Source of the DNA: an uncultured Clostridia bacterium
GTDB taxonomy: Bacteria > Bacillota > Clostridia > Christensenellales > Borkfalkiaceae
Direction: 5' to 3'
Length of the DNA: 64,000 nt
Assembly (NCBI GenBank): GCA_947629665.1
Contig: CANREJ010000004.1
Span: 1 to 64,000 of the forward strand
Position numbers and translations under genes: made by a program. This document shows positions 61,995 through 64,000 of the stretch, in pieces. How positions within the stretch are numbered: the stretch's first letter is position 1; each line of letters starts with the position of its first letter. Below the pieces are notes generated by a model. The model was not told the origin of the DNA. It did no database searches and saw only the letters and a program-made list of their open reading frames with translations.

Positions 61995-64000
61995 ATGAAA
62001 ATTCAGATTTTCAAAAAGACATTGATAGCGTTTTTGTCGCTACTGTTTTTGTCGGCGTTAAGCATTGCGCTTATCCGTGTAATTCCCGCGCATGCCGCAG
62101 AATACACCCTCACGGTCTATGGCGGAGAAGGTGGTACGGTTGAAGTAGACGGTCAAACGTTAAATACCGCCGAAGAATGGCGCGCAGTTACAGTAACAAG
62201 TTATGGCGGCCGTGTAGAAGTTAAAGCCAAACCTAATGAAGGCTATTCTTTTGCATATTGGTATAATGACGATATTAATATACCGCTTAATACTTATAAT
62301 AATGATAAATCGGCATACTCATCTACTATTTCCCATTATACAAATGCTAACGCAAATCTCCACCCGAAATTTGTAAAAGTTGCTGATTTTACTCCTAAAA
62401 CAACGGTTAGTGGGCAATGGCAACAGCAAGAAGATGGGGAATATACATTAACAAGCGGAAATTCGTATGATACTTCTAGTGGGCCGTTTAAGCGTAATAC
62501 TTTACATTCTATTAAAATGGAATCTATAGGCGCAAACAAATGGTACAATGTTTCCGGTAGCATAACGGTAGAACACGGTACAGAAGCTCCTCCCGAATAT
62601 GGAACGCTTATAGTTACCGATGGCGTAACAGAAATATTATCATATGTAATTCATACCGGCAATTCAAATCAGGCCGAAACATTCGATTTTAATTTAAAAA
62701 TCGCGGGCGACGGTTATCACTGCGTTAAATTTGATTATAAAGTACCTGGTATAATGCACGAGGAAACAAAGCCGCAAAAGTTGGATTTAACGCTGAAAAT
62801 TTCAGAAACTACCAAAGAAGACGTATATGCTGCAAATGAAGTTGTCTCGCAGGAGATACAATTCCCTAACCCCGACCTTGGAGAGGTTTACTATCTGGAA
62901 GGGCGTGGAGTTTCCAAGGACATCACAGAGGACGAAATAAAGAGTTCGGGTACAAAAATTGAAATTCAGCAAGGTAAGGCGAATGTTGAATTTCATAAAA
63001 ACATACCCATTATATTCTACGCTATTGAAAATGAAGGAGAGGTCAATTCTACAATCGATCCGCAAAAACAAACGTCTATTCACCACGGCGGCATTTATCC
63101 CGCTGACAGCGTATTTGAAGTTAAAGGCAAAGAATCAAATAAATGTGTTTCATTTTCTTTTACAGATAATGAAATAATTGCGATTGATACAAATGGTACG
63201 GAACAGGCAGTATTTGAAAAAACTCCCATAGTGGTTGATATCCGCGAAGTAGGGTTACTTCCCGATATTACCTATACTACAACCGTAAACAGCTTGCCCG
63301 ATAAGCAAGATGTTACCATTCAAAACGGCGGAACCATTCAGTTTAACTATGCAAACAGCAACACCGTAATGGTTAAAATAGACTCGGCAAAAAATGTTAA
63401 GGAGCATAAATTTACTATCACAAATAATGGCGGCGAACAAAATTATGAAAGTTTGCAAGGCCAATACGGTTTTGTATTAAATAATGTAAAGGAAAGGCAC
63501 GTTATAACTATTTTGCCCGATTACGGCACAAGGATTTATTTTGCGGAACCTTTCGAATTGACTATCGGCATGACAATCGCCGGCGGAGTGCAAAATGTTA
63601 TTTCAAAGGCCTCTGACAATATAACGGTAACCGACGACGATATTTATTCTTGGCATTTAGATCCTGCGTATAACGGCGAAAACGAAGCCTATGCGTTTTC
63701 ATCCGGACTAACGGGTACGGGTAAAACAAGGACCGTATCGCAAGTAGGTTTTACATTTAGCGGCAAGGGTCAGTTTAAACTTGAATTTTATATATCTGGC
63801 AAAGTAGCATCTAACACTTCGTTAGTATGCTATAAAATAGGTGAAAAAGTTACAAATAATATTATTGGAACCGACTATGAGGAAGATATCAAGAAAGATG
63901 GTGCAACTAGTCTTTGCATGATGAATACCGATCCTGCTTTGATTAGAGATAAAGAGCATGTTACCGCTATAGACGGTAAGCCGAACTGGTATTCTTTTGT
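61995..64000 (+). CDS. Secreted repeat-domain protein (3' end outside window; absent from ORF track)
   Basis: Open from the ATG at 61995 to the window end, 668 codons; the track omits it for lack of a stop. Signal peptide MKIQIFKKTLIAFLSLLFL with a hydrophobic core and a cut site after AHA (residue 34). Residues about 35-100 form a divergent InlB-like (Flg_new_2) domain: YTLTVYGGEGGTVEVDG and PNEGYSFAYWYND. The rest is beta-rich without a family I recognise; a second unit seems to open near YSWHLDPAYNGENEAYAF. The codons are clearly more AT-rich than in the preceding operon. Likely a cell-surface or secreted protein. Confidence 0.85.
   Translation, partial: MKIQIFKKTLIAFLSLLFLSALSIALIRVIPAHAAEYTLTVYGGEGGTVEVDGQTLNTAEEWRAVTVTSYGGRVEVKAKPNEGYSFAYWYNDDINIPLNTYNNDKSAYSSTISHYTNANANLHPKFVKVADFTPKTTVSGQWQQQEDGEYTLTSGNSYDTSSGPFKRNTLHSIKMESIGANKWYNVSGSITVEHGTEAPPEYGTLIVTDGVTEILSYVIHTGNSNQAETFDFNLKIAGDGYHCVKFDYKVPGIMHEETKPQKLDLTLKISETTKEDVYAANEVVSQEIQFPNPDLGEVYYLEGRGVSKDITEDEIKSSGTKIEIQQGKANVEFHKNIPIIFYAIENEGEVNSTIDPQKQTSIHHGGIYPADSVFEVKGKESNKCVSFSFTDNEIIAIDTNGTEQAVFEKTPIVVDIREVGLLPDITYTTTVNSLPDKQDVTIQNGGTIQFNYANSNTVMVKIDSAKNVKEHKFTITNNGGEQNYESLQGQYGFVLNNVKERHVITILPDYGTRIYFAEPFELTIGMTIAGGVQNVISKASDNITVTDDDIYSWHLDPAYNGENEAYAFSSGLTGTGKTRTVSQVGFTFSGKGQFKLEFYISGKVASNTSLVCYKIGEKVTNNIIGTDYEEDIKKDGATSLCMMNTDPALIRDKEHVTAIDGKPNWYSF

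Overview
The window is chromosomal DNA of about 50% GC with consensus sigma-A promoters, Shine-Dalgarno sites of the AGGAGG type and frequent TTG/GTG starts. A V-type ATPase in the Enterococcus hirae ntp gene order, Sec lipoproteins, single-polypeptide serine dehydratase, KtrAB and very large BspA-like leucine-rich-repeat (LRR_5) and InlB-B-repeat surface proteins point to an uncultured, probably gut-dwelling Clostridia-type Firmicute. The finer placement (Christensenellales-like) is only a guess. I see no prophage, transposase, tRNA, rRNA or CRISPR array.

Layout. 1-5478: the 3' part of a giant surface protein with tandem 217-residue repeats. 5.6-8.7 kb: a HIT protein, a GltD-like flavoprotein and a DUF362 protein. 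9.2-17.7 kb: a nine-gene V-ATPase operon (F-I-K-E-C-G-A-B-D in ntp naming). Its rotor subunit carries all five Na+ ligands known from E. hirae NtpK, so it probably pumps or uses Na+. 17.7-21.5 kb: a DUF1295 membrane protein, an AlkZ-related protein and KtrBA potassium uptake. 21.7-24.9 kb: glmM-glmS, the first steps of UDP-GlcNAc synthesis. 25.6-29.4 kb: serine dehydratase with a tyrosine phosphatase, a CNNM/CBS membrane protein and a RadC-type protein.

30.3-61.7 kb is one long + strand transcription unit. It encodes a 79-residue membrane protein, a 2496-residue LRR lipoprotein, a membrane-anchored subtilisin fused to LRRs, three more repeat lipoproteins, and a complete Opp/Dpp-type peptide ABC transporter with an oversized binding protein. 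I read it as a cell-surface adhesion, proteolysis and peptide-import system; this is inference from domains and gene order. After a perfect TTGACA-N17-TATAAT promoter and a leader with a G10 run, another secreted protein begins at 61995 and runs off the window. The ORF track misses it because it has no stop codon.

The long intergenic gaps (6.0-6.5, 8.8-9.1, 24.9-25.6 and 29.4-30.2 kb) are filled by a mosaic of dispersed repeats. Two copies of a roughly 180-bp multi-hairpin element (8771-8951 and 29630-29813) differ in sequence but keep their stems through compensatory changes. Other repeat units have shaped functional sequence: one supplies the -35 box of the V-ATPase promoter and another the last codons and stop of the serine dehydratase gene. 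Several promoters place the transcription start at or next to the start codon, which suggests leaderless mRNAs.
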